Origin: Taxillus chinensis
Taxonomy: Eukaryota > Streptophyta > Magnoliopsida > Santalales > Loranthaceae
NCBI GenBank assembly: GCA_023512835.1
Contig: CM042087.1
Span: 15,532,853 to 15,596,852 of the forward strand
Direction of reading: 5' to 3'
DNA: 64,000 bases
Position 1 is the first letter of the stretch. Each line of letters opens with the position of its first letter. The position numbers and the translations under genes are program-made. The notes beneath the pieces are model-generated. The model worked only from the letters and a program-made list of their open reading frames with translations. It made no database searches and was not told the origin of the DNA. Below are positions 45,709 to 57,551 of this stretch, piece after piece.

Positions 45709-48058
45709 GTATCACAATGTCAATAAAAACATCATATGCGAAAGCGAAACGAGATGCCTAAGGTTTGACCAAAGTCCAAACTGGGAGCAGCCCGTGTTTG
45801 AAGCTGACAAGAATGAGGTAGAGGAGACACCTGAGCTACCAGGGGAGATTATACGCCTATTGGAAAGGGAAGACCGTTTATCCATTCCAAGTGAAGACCC
45901 AGTAGAAACAGTGAATTTGGGGACGAGCGCTGAACCAAGAGAATTGAGGGTAGGATCCTTAATAGCTACCGATATCAAGAAGCAATTAATTGAGCTGTTA
46001 AGGAGCTACATAGATGTTTTTGCATGGTCGTATCAAGATATGCTAGGATTAGACATAGACATAGTGCAGCATCACATACCAGTGAGGCCGGAATGCAAGC
46101 CAGTTCAGCAGAAATTGAGAAGAATGAGACCAGAGATGCTACTGAAGATTAAAGAAGAAGTCAAAAAGCAATGGGACGCAAGTTTCTTAAGTGTCTCCCA
46201 TTATCCAGAATGGGTGGCCAATGTTGTACCAGTACCGAAGAAAGGAGGCAAGGTCCGCATGTGCATTGATTATAGAGATTTGAATTGGGCTAGTCCAAAA
46301 GATAACTTCCTACTTCCTCACATTGATACGCTAGTGGATAATACGGCAAAGCATGCTCTATTCTCATTCATGGATGGTTTCTTGGGCTATAATCAAATTC
46401 GTATGGCCCCCGAACACAAAGAGAGGACCACATTCACGACACTTTGGGGCACTTTCTGCTATAATGTGATGCCGTTTGGTCTAAAGAACGCAGGAGCCAC
46501 CTATCAGCGAGCCATGGTGACTCTATTCCATGATATGATGCATAAGGAAGTCGAAGTATATGTGGAGGACATGATAGCCAAATCACGAAGCACTGAAGAT
46601 CATATCGAAGTACTCCGTAAGCTCTTCAATAGGCTACGGAAATATCAGCTGAAATTGAACCCCGAAAAGTGCACTTTCGGAGCCATGTCGGGAAAACTAT
46701 TGGGTTTCATTGTGAGCCAAAAAGGAGTTGAAATCGTTCCAGATAAAGTTCGAGCTATCCAAGAGATGCCGCCACCACGGACCATCAAGGAGGTTAGAGG
46801 ATTCCTAGGGCGACTGAATTACATTGCCCGATTTATTTCCCAATTGACAGCCACCTGTGAACCCATTTTCAAGACTTTACGAAAGAACAACCCAGAAATT
46901 TGGAATGACAAGTGTCAAGAAGCTTTTGACAAGATCAAACAATATATGTCTAATCCACCTATTTTGGTCCCACCAGTACCGGATAAACCTCTGATCTTAT
47001 ACTTGACCGTTCAAGAGTCAGCGATGGGTTGTGTCTTGGGGCAACACGATTCTACAGGCAAGAAGGAGCAGGCCATTTATTACCTCAACAAGAAGTTCAC
47101 CATCAATGAAGAGAACTACACACCCTTGGAGAAGACGTGTTGTGCCCTTGTTTGGATAACAAGACGATTGAGGCAATACACTCTTTATCATACCACATGG
47201 CTGATTTCGAGGCATGATCCACTCAAATATCTCTTGGAAAAACCATCCATTTCTGGAAGAATCGCCAAATGGCAGTTGATCCTATCGAAGTACGATATCA
47301 TTTACGTACCTCAAAAAGCCATAAAAGGAAGGGCAATAGCCGACTATCTGGCAGACAGAGCACTAGAAGATTACGAGCCCATGACTATTGGCTTCCCAGA
47401 TGAGCACATCAACATCATTTCGGCCGAAGTATAAGACATATGGGCGATGTGGTTCGATGGAGCCTCCAGTCTCTTAGGCCACGGTGTTGGGGCCATCCTG
47501 ATATCCCCAAAAGGCGAACATTTCCCCATGGCGGCAAAGCTAACCTTCCCTTGTACAAACAATGTAGCAGAATATGAGGCTTGTGTGATGGGACTTCAAG
47601 AAGCCATTAACAAACGAATCAAAAAATTACGAGTGTTTGGCGATTCGGCACTCATCATTTTTCAAGTAAGGGGTGAATGGGAGACTTGAAACCACAAATT
47701 AATCTCATATCGGAAGCACGTTACGGAGTTAGCCGAGCAATTCGAAGATATCACGTTTGAGCATATGCCCAGGGAATACAATCAGATTCCTGATGCGTTG
47801 GCCACTCTAGCCTCCCTCCTTCGACTAGACACAAAGTTGGAAGTCCAGTCTTTCGATATCCGTATACAAGATGCTCCTGCACATTGCATGGCCATTAAAG
47901 GAAATAGTAAAGACAAACCTTGGTTTGAGGACATCAAATAGTATTTGCTTAAGCAAGAATACCCAGCAGAGGCCTCTTAGTCTGATAAAAGAAATATCCG
48001 AAGGTCAGCATCCAACTATTATCTTGATGGCTCGATTCTGTATAAGAGAAACCATGAC
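45709..48058 (+). pseudogene. Tat-3 RT, RNase H and archaeal-type RNase H (pol exon 2)
   Basis: Open from the predicted acceptor to TAA at 47432-47434. RT motifs VPVPKKGG, MCIDYRDLN, GYNQIRMAPEHKERTTF and PFGLKNAGATYQ are present, but the catalytic box reads YVED (46559-46570): the third position is Glu, whereas Tat-1 has YVDD, so polymerase activity is probably lost. RNase H follows (EENYTPLEKTCCALVW, AIADYLADRAL). The second, archaeal-type RNase H is at 47441-47689 (WFDGASSLLGHGVGAI, NNVAEYEACVMGL) and ends at TGA 47687-47689, where Tat-1 has CGA. A linker runs on to the integrase with further stops. Confidence 0.9.
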
Positions 48059-49164
48059 ATGGTATTATTGCGATGTGTGGCAAAAGAAAAATCGACACAA
48101 ATAATGAAAGAAGTGCACAAAGGGGAATGTGGTTCACATGCAAACAGACACGCATTAACAAGACAAATCATGCGAATGGGCTATTATTGGGTCACTATGG
48201 AAAAAGATTGCATTGAATATGTGCGCAAATGCCTCAAGTGTCAAATTTATGGCGATAAGATCCAAGTACCGCCATCCAAACTACACGTGATGGTTTCCCC
48301 GTGGCCATTCTCGCTTTGGAGCATTGACGTTATCGGACCAATATCTCCAAAAGCTTCTAATGGTCATCGTTTCATTTTGGTAGCCATTGATTACTTCACC
48401 AAGTGGGAGAAGCAGCGTCATATGCCAACGTCACATAGGCTGTGGTACTTCGATTTATGCGGAACAACATCATATGCCGATATGGGCTTCCCGAGCAGAT
48501 CGTAACGGACAATGCTGCCAATTTAAACAGTCGGATGATAAGTAAATTGTGCAAAACATACAAAATTCAACACCGCAACTCGACCCCCTATCACCCAAAG
48601 ATGAATGGAGTAGTCGAGGCAGCCAACAAGAACATCAAGAACATTATTAGAAAGATGACTGAAACATACAAAGATTGGCACAAGAAGCTACCATACACTT
48701 TGCATGCTTATCGTACCTCAGTGCATACATCGACCGGGGCAACTCCATTTTCTTTGGTCTATGGCATGGAAGCAGTTCTACCGGTCGAAGTGGAGATACC
48801 CTCCCGAGTACTTAAGGATACACAGCTCGAAGAAGCAGAATGGGCCCAAAGTCGTTATGAGCAGTTGAATTTAATTGAAGGCAAGCGCTTGGCAGCAGTT
48901 TGCAGAGGACAGCTGTATCAACAAAGAATGATCAATAATTACAATAAAAAGGTAAAGCCCAGAAGCTTTCAAGAGGGTGATCTTGTCCTCAAAAAGATCT
49001 TCCCAATCCAGCATGACCATCGAGGCAAGTGGACTCCCAATTATGAAGGCCCATATGTTGTGAAAAAAGCATTCTCGGGAGGCGCATTGATCCTTGCCAA
49101 AATGGACGGAGATGAGCTTCCTAATCCAGTGAATAGTGATACCGTCAAAAAGTTTTATGCTTAA
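48059..49164 (+). pseudogene. Tat-3 integrase
   Basis: Zinc region (HANRHALTRQIM ... CLKCQ) and first core D (SIDVIGP) lie in the frame 48059-48505. A one-base deletion at about 48410 (after FTKWE) shifts the rest to frame 48442-49164, which has D in IVTDNAAN, E in GVVEAANKN and the C-terminal KKFYA end. Tat-1 has the uninterrupted equivalent at 2372-3481. Non-functional through the frameshift. Confidence 0.87.
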
Positions 49165-50403
49165 CTCTCATACCTCCCAACAAGATTCTCATTCCTGTAA
49201 TGAGCGGACTTGGTGAAAACCCGAAAGGGCACCAAGGGTAAAATACAAAGCTCCAACAAAAGACAAAAGAAAAAAACAAAGGCGGACTTGGTGAAAACTT
49301 GAAAGGGCAACAAGGGTAAAATACAAAGCCAACAATAAATCTTGAAAGGGTGAAATTAGTCAGAATCTGAAAGGATCAGGACCACAACAAATAGGGTCCT
49401 TTGCAAATAGTGGAGACAACATCATCCAAAAACAGCGGCTGCAAACAGTGGAAGACTTGGTTAAACCTGCAGCACGCTCGAATCAAATTTGTATATTATA
49501 CTTTTTAAAGACTTGTAATTCTGTTTATCAGATTATAACAATAGGACACTTTTTATGATATAAATATGTTTTGTGGAATCAAACCAGCAAAATCCCGTTT
49601 TATATCCTTAATCATATTTTATCCTCTTCATTTCATATTTAAATAGATTATCTTAAATCCCAGTGGAATCTTTTGGCATTACCTTATGAGTAAGGTCAAG
49701 CTCAAAATCCCCAAACAAATTAAGACCCCAACTCAGAGTACTCATATCTCCACAGAATATCACTATCCCCAGAGAAGCCGTCAAGTCTAGCTCCTTAATA
49801 AGGCGAAGCTAAATTTAACAGACCCTTCATGCACAAAAGGGAGTTCCCCAGTAAAGACAGAACGAACTCTCCATCCAAAGAGCACATTGTTCCCCAACAA
49901 GTTGAATGTTAGCTAACCTCTCCAACAGCATTGAGATAGATCTCTAGTCCTGGCCAAACCCTCAGTGATACATCACATTGCATTCGATGCATGCATCTCA
50001 TTGCATCACATGGAATCATATGGCACCACAGGTTTAGGTTTATGCATCCCCGCATACAGCACATTGCAGTCCATGCATCATTTGCATACATTCAGCATAC
50101 TCTGTAATTTCAGGAATGTTGCTGCCTCTGAAGATCCTAGGAGCTCATACTCAGCAAGCTTCTCATCAAGCTATCCTAGCTTTTTTTTGGTTCACCTATA
50201 CAACTCTTTCTTTGCAATTTCCCCAAGCTCTAAACGCATCCTTTTGGCACTTGACAAACTTTTTCCCCTTTTGGGTCACCTCGTAGAGCGATCTCCTTGA
50301 GTGAACTCGTAGAGAGAGCCCAAATTGGGTTACTTCCCAAACTCACCAATTCCTTAAAGCATTTCCCTAAATATCAATTGATGTCTCCAACAAGTCTTTC
50401 CAG
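49165..50403 (+). other. Tat-3 3' UTR before the tandem array
   Basis: Non-coding. Contains the same two-copy direct repeat as Tat-1 (GGACTTGGTGAAAAC and GGGTAAAATACAAAG at 49209-49255 and 49282-49330). No gene seen. Confidence 0.7.
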
Positions 50404-51450
50404 TTTAAGCCTATCGTTGTTGTGGGCTTTCCATTTTCAATTCGAGCCTATCGTTGTGGTGGGCCTTTCATTTTTTAGTTTAAGCCTATCGTTGCTGTGG
50501 GCTTTTCCATTTTCAATTTAAGCCTATCGTTGCTGTGGGCTTTCCCTTTTCAATTCGAGCCTATCGTTGTAGTGGGCCTTTCATTTTGTAGTTTAAGCCT
50601 ATCGTTGCTGTGGGCTTTTCCATTTTCAATTTAAGCCTATCGTTGCTGTGGGCTTTCCATTTTCAATTCGAGCCTATCGTTACAGTGGGCCTTTCATTTT
50701 GTAGTTTAAGCCTATCATTGCTGTGGGCTTTTCCAGTTTCAATTTAAGCCTATCGTTGCTGTGGGCTTTCTATTTTCAATTCGAGACTATCGTTGCAGTG
50801 GGCCTTTCATTTTTTTAGTTTAAGCCTATCGTTGCTGTGGGCTTTCTATTTTCAATTTGAGCCTATCGTTGCTGTTGGCCTTTCAATTTTTTAGTTTAAG
50901 CCTATCGTTGCTGTGGGCTTTCCATTTTTCAGTTTAAGCCTAACGTTGCTGTGGGCTTTCCCTCTTGAATTTAAGCCTATCGTTGATGAGGGCTTTCCAT
51001 TTTTCAGTTTAAGCCTAACGTTGCTGTGGGCTTTCCCTTTTGAATTTAAGCTTATTATTGTTGTGGGCTTTCCATTTTCAATTTAAGCCTATCGATGATG
51101 CGGGCTTTTCATTTTCAATTCAAGCCTAACGTTGCCGTGGGCTTTCCTATTTTTTATTCAAGCCTATCGTTGCTATGGGCTTTCCATTTTTTAGTTTAGT
51201 TTAAGCCTATCATTGCTGTGGGCTTTCCATTTTTTAGTATTAAGTCTAACGTTACCGTAGGCTTTCCCTTTTGAATTTAAGCCTATTGTTGCTATGGGCT
51301 TTCCATTTTCAATTTAAGCCTATCGTTGTTGTGGGCTTTTCATTTCTAATTCAAGCCTAACGTTGCCGTGGGCTTTCCTTCTTTTCCGATCACGCCTATC
51401 ATTAAGGTAGGCTTTCAAATTTTAGTTTAAGCCTATCTTTATCGTAGGCT
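50404..51450 (+). repeat. Tandem array of 36-38 bp units in the Tat-3 3' UTR, with 113-bp higher-order repeat
   Basis: About 28 units with the core GCCTATCGTTGCTGTGGGC, the complement of the Tat-1 array. The marker variant TTCGAGCCTATCG recurs at 50441, 50554, 50667 and 50780, exactly 113 bp apart, so three distinct monomers form a trimeric higher-order repeat over 50441-50820. Beyond that the units are irregular. Confidence 0.95.
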
Positions 51451-51636
51451 TTCCTTTTCCAGTATCTTTGCATTATGGGTGGTAATCCTACGGCCTCTGC
51501 AACACCATCTACACCCAGCCAGTACTCTCCTTCTGCTTTAAAACCAGGTAAGTCAGGTAAGTGCTCCGACCCGTCTAAAATGACTCCTTTTTATCTTTGT
51601 ACACTGTTTGTACACAAACAATGCACAAAGAGGGGC
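51451..51636 (+). promoter_or_regulatory. Tat-3 3' internal end, dyad and polypurine tract
   Basis: The purine run AAAGAGGGG (51627-51635) precedes the LTR by one base. The dyad TGTTTGT-AC-ACAAACA is at 51605-51620. The short open frame at 51475 is also present elsewhere only as non-coding sequence. Confidence 0.8.
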
Positions 51637-54593
51637 TGTTGGACCCCATTTTGTCCGGGTTGGACATACTAGCCCCATTTGATATACCTTTCTGTCCATG
51701 CCATATACCTTGTTGAACAGGTCCACAATGATCCCATACTCCCAAGGAATGGTTCAGAATTGATGTTAGCCCCAATTTGCACGAGATGGATACAATTGAC
51801 ACGGATGGGAGAGTCCAAAATTAATGACTTCTGCTACAAGTCCTTGAAGCGCCCCAAGACCAATACCAGGTGATAGAGGATGAAAATTGGAGATTAACGC
51901 ACTTGACCGAGCTCAAATTGGATTTAAAATGAAGAAGTTATGGCCAAGACAACTTTCGTTGGAAAAAGTCAAAACTTGCCAAAAGACGGTCAATGCCCCT
52001 TGTCAAATCGCCCGAAAAGGTGACCATGTGAAATTCTTCAAAGTGTCAATTTAGGCGAATACGGATCTTCCCAAACAATCCCCGGAAAGTTGTCCATTTT
52101 TGCATTTTAGGTGAAGGGTAAGAAGGTAATTAAAAGTTAAAAAAAAAAACCTTCGAGGTTGACCGTTGACCGTTGATCGTTGACCTTCGGAGCCTCGAAG
52201 CCTCGAAGCCCCGCTGCCGACACTCCGACCTTCGACTCGCCCCTTCGACCCTTCAAACCCTGTGAAGATGCGAAGCCTCGAAGCCTCCGACCCTGCCGAC
52301 ACTCCGACCTTCGACCCTTCGACCCTTGACCCTCGAAGCCCCGCTGCCGACACTTCGACCTTCGACCCTTTGACCCTTGACCTGCGACGCTTGTAAGCCT
52401 CTGACCCGTTGACCATTGACTTTTGACCCACCGAAGCTTCGACCCTGCCGACACTTCGACCTGCCGACATATTGACCCTTTAACGTCTGACTTTCGCTGT
52501 TTGGCTTTTCTCGCTGGCTGTTCATGAGACCCGTTTTATGCGCTGGCCATCTGACAAAGAATCATTTTTGAATACCTGTCGGTCACAAGTGCTAAACGAA
52601 AACATTAAAAAGGACAATCACGCTGCACAAGTCGTTGTTCCCTCCAACAAACGGCAGAATCTCAAAATAAAATACTGCATCAATAATACAGCATTTAATG
52701 CTGCAATTAATGACTGTCCAGCCAAATTTCTGCCAGCCTTTTAAAATGCAGTCTTCTGTCCCTGCGCAGGAGGAGAGACTCATCATCGTTGAGAAAAATC
52801 TGCTACCATTATTACACCCCAGCCTCGTCCCAGCACAAACAGAGAGAGAAGAAAGAAAAAAACAGAGAGTTCGGCGAAACAAAAAGAGACAGAAAAGGAA
52901 GAGGTTCGGTAGAGAGAAAAAAACTGAGTTCAGCTCCAAAACAAAAAAAAACAGAGATCATGCCCAGAAAAAGAGGACGTTCTGTAGGAAAGAGAAAAAA
53001 AGAAGAAAGAAAGAAGAACGCCTAGATTTGCTGCCATTCCATCTCAAATTCGCCCAACTCCTGCCTTCCAAAAAACCATACAATCCGAATTCTTTTTCTT
53101 TCCTTTTCTCCTCACTTCTCTCTTCACTTTGCCAACATTCATACATATTATTTGCACTGGTTTGCGTTATTAGAAATTCTAAAACGTGTGAAATTTTATC
53201 CCCAGCAGAGAGATAAAATATTAATTCCTTTTTGCAGCGATAATACACTCTCCCCCATTTCAAACCCAGAAATTCTGAAACACATTTTCATTCCCCAAAT
53301 TCTGTTTTCTTTTCTTTTCAACAACAATACCAAAATCAGAAAATCAAAAAAAAAATCAAATAAAAAAAAAACAAAAAGAGAGACACAGATTTTGCAACTC
53401 CAACCAGCGGTGTTTAATCTCCGGCCCAAGTCCAACCAACCAGTCTTTGGAAGTTTCCTCCTCCCGCTAACGATATAACTGACGGAGTCCCAATCCAAAG
53501 CCAAAGTCAGTTCACTTTGCATCTGTTTCTTTATTTGTTTTTTTAGCTTATTTATTTATATTTGATGTAATTGTTTTGAGCATTTTTCTGGTTTCGTTTT
53601 TAGCTTATCTACATTTGATGTAATTGTTTTTAGTATTTTTTACTGTATTTTTCCTGTATTTCTTCCCGTGTTGTACGTTGTAAATATGTAAAGTATAGTA
53701 AAAAGAGAAGCAAAAGAGAGGCATCAAAAGGGAGAAGATGAAAAAAAGGAAAAAGAAAAAAAGAGAGTGCTTTTATTTTTCTTTTGTGGATGTCATAATC
53801 ACACACTCCACGTTTTTTATTTTAATGCATAGGTTCATGACTTTGATTTAAGATTTCGGGTTTGCAAAAAAAAAACAAAAAAAGAAAGAAAGAAAGGTTT
53901 CCAAAAACAAAAAAAACAAAAAAAAAAACAGAAACAAACAAAAAAACGTTTTCATGTTTTCAAACCAAAAAAAAAACCAAAATTAGTACTTCAATTTCCA
54001 AAACCAAAAAAAAACAAAAAAAGGGGACAAAAAAGCAAAACCAAAACAAAACGTTTTTTACAAAACACAAAAAAGAAAACAACAAAAAATGTATGTTTTC
54101 TAACCCCAAAAGCCAAAAAAAAGAGGGAAAATAAAAAACCATTTTTTAGGACTTCAATTTCCCAAAGTAAAACGAAAAACCCAAAACCAACCCATAGGAT
54201 CTCATTCTCCACTTCAAACAAAAACCCAAAACTTCTAGGGTTCCCTTTAGAAATTTAGGGTAAATCCATTTTCACCATAACTTTAATAAATAACTTAGCT
54301 AAATAAAAATCATAGACTTTTTAGGAAACTTAACCCATCATGGCAAGGACAAATAAAAAACCTCCTCCTCCTAAATTAGATACCGAAAGGGCGCTGTAGG
54401 GGTGCTAATCCTTCCCTACACGTAACCAACTCCCGAACCCTTTTCTGATAACGCAGACCACATCTTTTTACTACTCAAAGTAGAGGGTATCCAACTGTAC
54501 CCCAAAAACAGTTGGTGGCGATTCTAAATGTTTTCACCATTGGTCTAGTTTGTGTCCACCCCAAGCAGGCCCGGACGAAAACCAGTGATGACA
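51637..54593 (+). repeat. Tat-3 3' LTR
   Basis: 2957 bp, TGTTGGACCCC ... CAGTGATGACA. Contains a TCGAAG/CTTCGACC array (52145-52500) and an A-rich block (53855-54200). The Lys-rich open frames at 52698-53216 and 53862-54134 derive from low-complexity DNA. Confidence 0.95.
52145..52500 (+). repeat. Degenerate CTTCGACC / CCTCGAAGCC array in Tat-3 LTR
   Basis: Complement of the arrays at 11885-12366 and 17700-17966, mixed with GTTGACC variants. Confidence 0.85.
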
Positions 54594-55260
54594 ATTACTA
54601 CTCGACGGTGAAGAGATGGATAATCTTGAGATAACACAGTTCATCTTTGCACAAAAGTCATATCTGGAGAAGCTTCCTCTCCATATCTGACAACACGTGT
54701 GGAGCTCTGTTTGCCGATCATGCAGGATCAGCTCATTGATGACGCGTCAATGATAGAGTTTATATAAGGTCGTAGATATGAGAATTCCTTCCATCCATGG
54801 GATGAGGTCGACCATGTGCTCATCCCCTATTTGTCAACATCCCCGCACTGGTTTCTTCTCGATATTGACTTCAAGAACCAGAGGATCGTCATCTTCGACT
54901 CCAAGCCTACTACTCTCCTCATCCATCGACGTGAACAACTCCGTGAATTCAATTGCACCCTCACCCATGTTATGCAGGGATATTCGCATGGGTGTGATGG
55001 ATATCATCTTTCCAAACTGATGGAAATTACTCGAGTCAAGCAAGGCGTTCCTGCTTAGGATGATGCTCATAGTTGTGGTTTCTATGTCTGCCACTATATC
55101 CGTATCCTAACCACCACTGGCTTCCTTTCCCTCATGCCTGAATTTGATCGTGTGAGCAGTCGAGCTGCCTCGCTACATCTAACCACTACTCAACTCCTGC
55201 GTGAGCAAACAGCTGTTTTTCTATTTACACAGAGTGTAAAATATTCTGACTTTAATCCGT
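54594..55260 (+). pseudogene. Sire-2 third ORF, second part (Ulp1/C48-like domain)
   Basis: Continues 43146 after removal of Tat-3. Similar to Sire-1 26786-27450. A small deletion near 54690 and stops disturb the frame at first; 54816-55058 is open. His in HWFLLDID, Asp in IVIFDSKP and Cys (55074-55076) in DDAHSCGFYVC are present, while the Gln codon next to DD is TAG (55056-55058). So this copy keeps the nucleophile that Sire-1 lost and lacks the Gln that Sire-1 kept, meaning the source element probably had a full C48 catalytic set. Ends SVKYSDFNP at TAA 55261-55263. Confidence 0.8.
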
Positions 55261-55660
55261 AACTGTCTTGTACTTTCTGTATTTGTACACTATTCTTCCT
55301 CTTCACTATATCTGTGTTTTCTGCGTACTTACTTTCTATCAGTTACCCTTTGTGTATGTCTTTGCTCTACTGCCTATTGTTCTGTAATTTATTACATTGC
55401 TCCTATGTATTTTGTGTTCTGGTGCTTGTCCCTCACCCCAGAAAGGGGGAGTATATCTCAGGGGGAGCAAGGTCGTAGGGGGAGTAAAATTTTGAAGGTC
55501 GGAGGGGGAGCAAGGTCGTAGGGGGAGTAAAATTTTGATCTCCTCCAATTGTTACTCACATGCAAAGATATTTTCTGTTAATCTAAAATTAACCATCAAA
55601 CTAGTAGTCTCAGACTTTATGTTTTCACCTATTGACAGCTTACATTAAATAGGGGGAGAT
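55261..55660 (+). promoter_or_regulatory. Sire-2 PPT-like cluster
   Basis: AGGGGGAG motifs near 55443, 55459, 55476, 55504, 55521 and 55651. GGAGCAAGGTCGTAGGGGGAG is repeated within 55460-55530. The last motif touches the LTR. Confidence 0.7.
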
Positions 55661-57551
55661 TGTTGGGATTATAGGATTTGATGAAGCTGCCAAAATATAG
55701 TCTAAGTCTGGAGACTCAAAGAACCAAAGGTCGTAGGGTCGAAGAGTTGAGTTCATAAAAGTGAAACTGTCATAGGACGGATTGGCAAGAGACTCGTAGA
55801 CTTGTAGGGTCTAGAGACTCAAGGCGAAATAGTGACAGAACATTGCAACTCGTAGATCCAGGGTCGAAGGTCTCAGAGTCAAAGCACGGAAAAGAGAGTT
55901 ACTGCAAGTACCAATATGTTCAGAGACTCGTAGAGTCGAAGAATTCTAAAGAACAGTAACTAATATTAAATGACTTGTAGACTCGCAGCCCGTAGAACTG
56001 TGGAGTCCTTAAAAACACTTATGTCAATTAACAGAACTTAAACTGCCATTAGACTCGAAGACTTGTAGAGTCGTAGGGTCGAAGCCTTCGAACACTGTTA
56101 AGAAAACAGGACTCGTAGGTTGAAGGTTGAAGAGCCGATGCTATAAAGACTGGCAAACAAATGAAACTGTAACTTAAGGATCGTAGAGTCGTAGAGTCAT
56201 AGACTCAAGGGATACAGCTAATCTAAAGAAATTGCCAAACTTAAAAACTCATATATCGAAGGTTGAGAGTTATAGCTGAAGGGTCGTAGCCATACGGAGA
56301 CTAAGTTTATGAGCATCTGTGAAAGACTAAGGAAGAAAAGCGAAGTCTAAGACTCGTAGAGTCGAAGAATTTCAGAGCCACTTAGTCAAATAAAGTGAAC
56401 TGAGAGACCCGAAGGTCGTAGACCCACAGAGCTAGGGTCGTAGACTCGTAGCTATAACAACAGGTAGATTAGGCGGACTACGAATAAGTCTCTCTAAGCG
56501 CCATTCAAAGAGTCACAGACTTGTAGAGTCGTAGACTCACAGAGTCGTAGACTTCAGTTAATAGAGTGACACAAAAGACTAATCCAACCTGAACTCTAGC
56601 CTCGAAGACTAGAAGATATGAATCGTAGACTCGTAGAAACACTGTAAAGCCTGAAGCAAACTTTCGTAACTTCCAACAGGTTCTAACTGAAATCTTCGAG
56701 TCACCAAACCTATGAGGCATCTACCTTCGAGGCAAACTTACAACCCTAAGCATACTCACTTAGCGATATCTTCAACTAGGGTTTGTACAGTAAGCCTGAG
56801 CCATCCCGAGCAGTTGAGCGCATTTAATGACACATTAATTGCTGCCAACCACTCTCCATGGATGAACGGCCATGATCAACTGCGCAAGTATGGGCATACA
56901 ACTGCGTAGTATGGGCATCTGATCTGTAAATCAGAACAGATCACCCATCCCCTGACATTCCTCATTTTCAGTGGCAGGAAGTCTGTCTATCGGGATGGAC
57001 AATATGGCGCACGAGCACTTTAACCTTAAAGATATATCTCTCTCACACTTAACGACAAAAATCAAGAGTTTAACCTCTCTCTCTCAAAAGAAGGAAACAC
57101 ACAGAACACAAGATAATGATTCTGTCATACTTAATAAAAATAATCTTTTTTGCAGAAAAAAGCAAGAGTTCCAACGCTAGAGAGAGACTCTGAGAGAATT
57201 GTTCCAAGTGATGTGCGCCGCGTTGAACCAAGAACAAGAATAATCCATCTGATTATTCAAGAACCTCTTGTTCATCAAAGATCTAATACTTCCATTAAGT
57301 CTAATCTCTGTGTTGTTTTCCACACGTCGATCTATCTTAAACCATCACTTCCACACATCGATCTATCTTATCTCAGTTTGTTTGATAGTTCATCATCCCT
57401 CACATTATCGCTCACAATACTACTGTCGTCTTCCCCATAACTACTTCCATCATAGTCATCTGTAGAGGAATCCAAAACCAGCTAACAGTCTAGCTTCCGC
57501 AAACGAAGAGAGTTTATTCACGCCCCCTCTAGACTCACTTTGGGACCTACA
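55661..57551 (+). repeat. Sire-2 3' LTR
   Basis: 1891 bp, TGTTGGGATTATAGG ... CTTTGGGACCTACA, homologous to 27869-29821. A TCGTAGACTC array lies at about 55720-56650. Right flank is Athila gag. Confidence 0.93.

Larger units (their letters stand above)
43142..54598 (+). mobile_element. Tat-3: Tat/Ogre element with ATTAC target duplication
   Basis: Element 43147-54593 flanked by ATTAC (43142-43146 and 54594-54598). Joining the flanks restores collinearity with Sire-1 at 26776-26790, confirming insertion into the third ORF. It has a 270-bp 5' LTR stub, gag tail, protease, G-patch, intron, RT, two RNases H, integrase, a tandem-repeat 3' UTR, PPT and a full 3' LTR. Most of the 5' LTR, the PBS and gag N terminus are deleted. 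It is the youngest insertion in this stack. Confidence 0.95.
40869..57551 (+). mobile_element. Sire-2: copia element remnant inside Athila, split by Tat-3
   Basis: Retains the third ORF (40869-43146 and 54594-55260), PPT cluster and 3' LTR (55661-57551). Its gag, pol and 5' LTR are gone. The left end joins Athila RT directly and the right end joins Athila gag, so one deletion removed both the left half of Sire-2 and the Athila protease/RT. The Tat-3 insertion point is marked by the ATTAC duplication. Confidence 0.82.

Noticed and set aside
50404..51450. CRISPR-like array
   Set aside because: Units are contiguous with no unique spacers, in a plant retrotransposon 3' UTR.
52696..53216. Lys/Arg-rich 172-residue open frame
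   Set aside because: Lies inside the Tat-3 LTR in A-rich DNA; the Tat-1 and Tat-2 LTRs do not preserve it.
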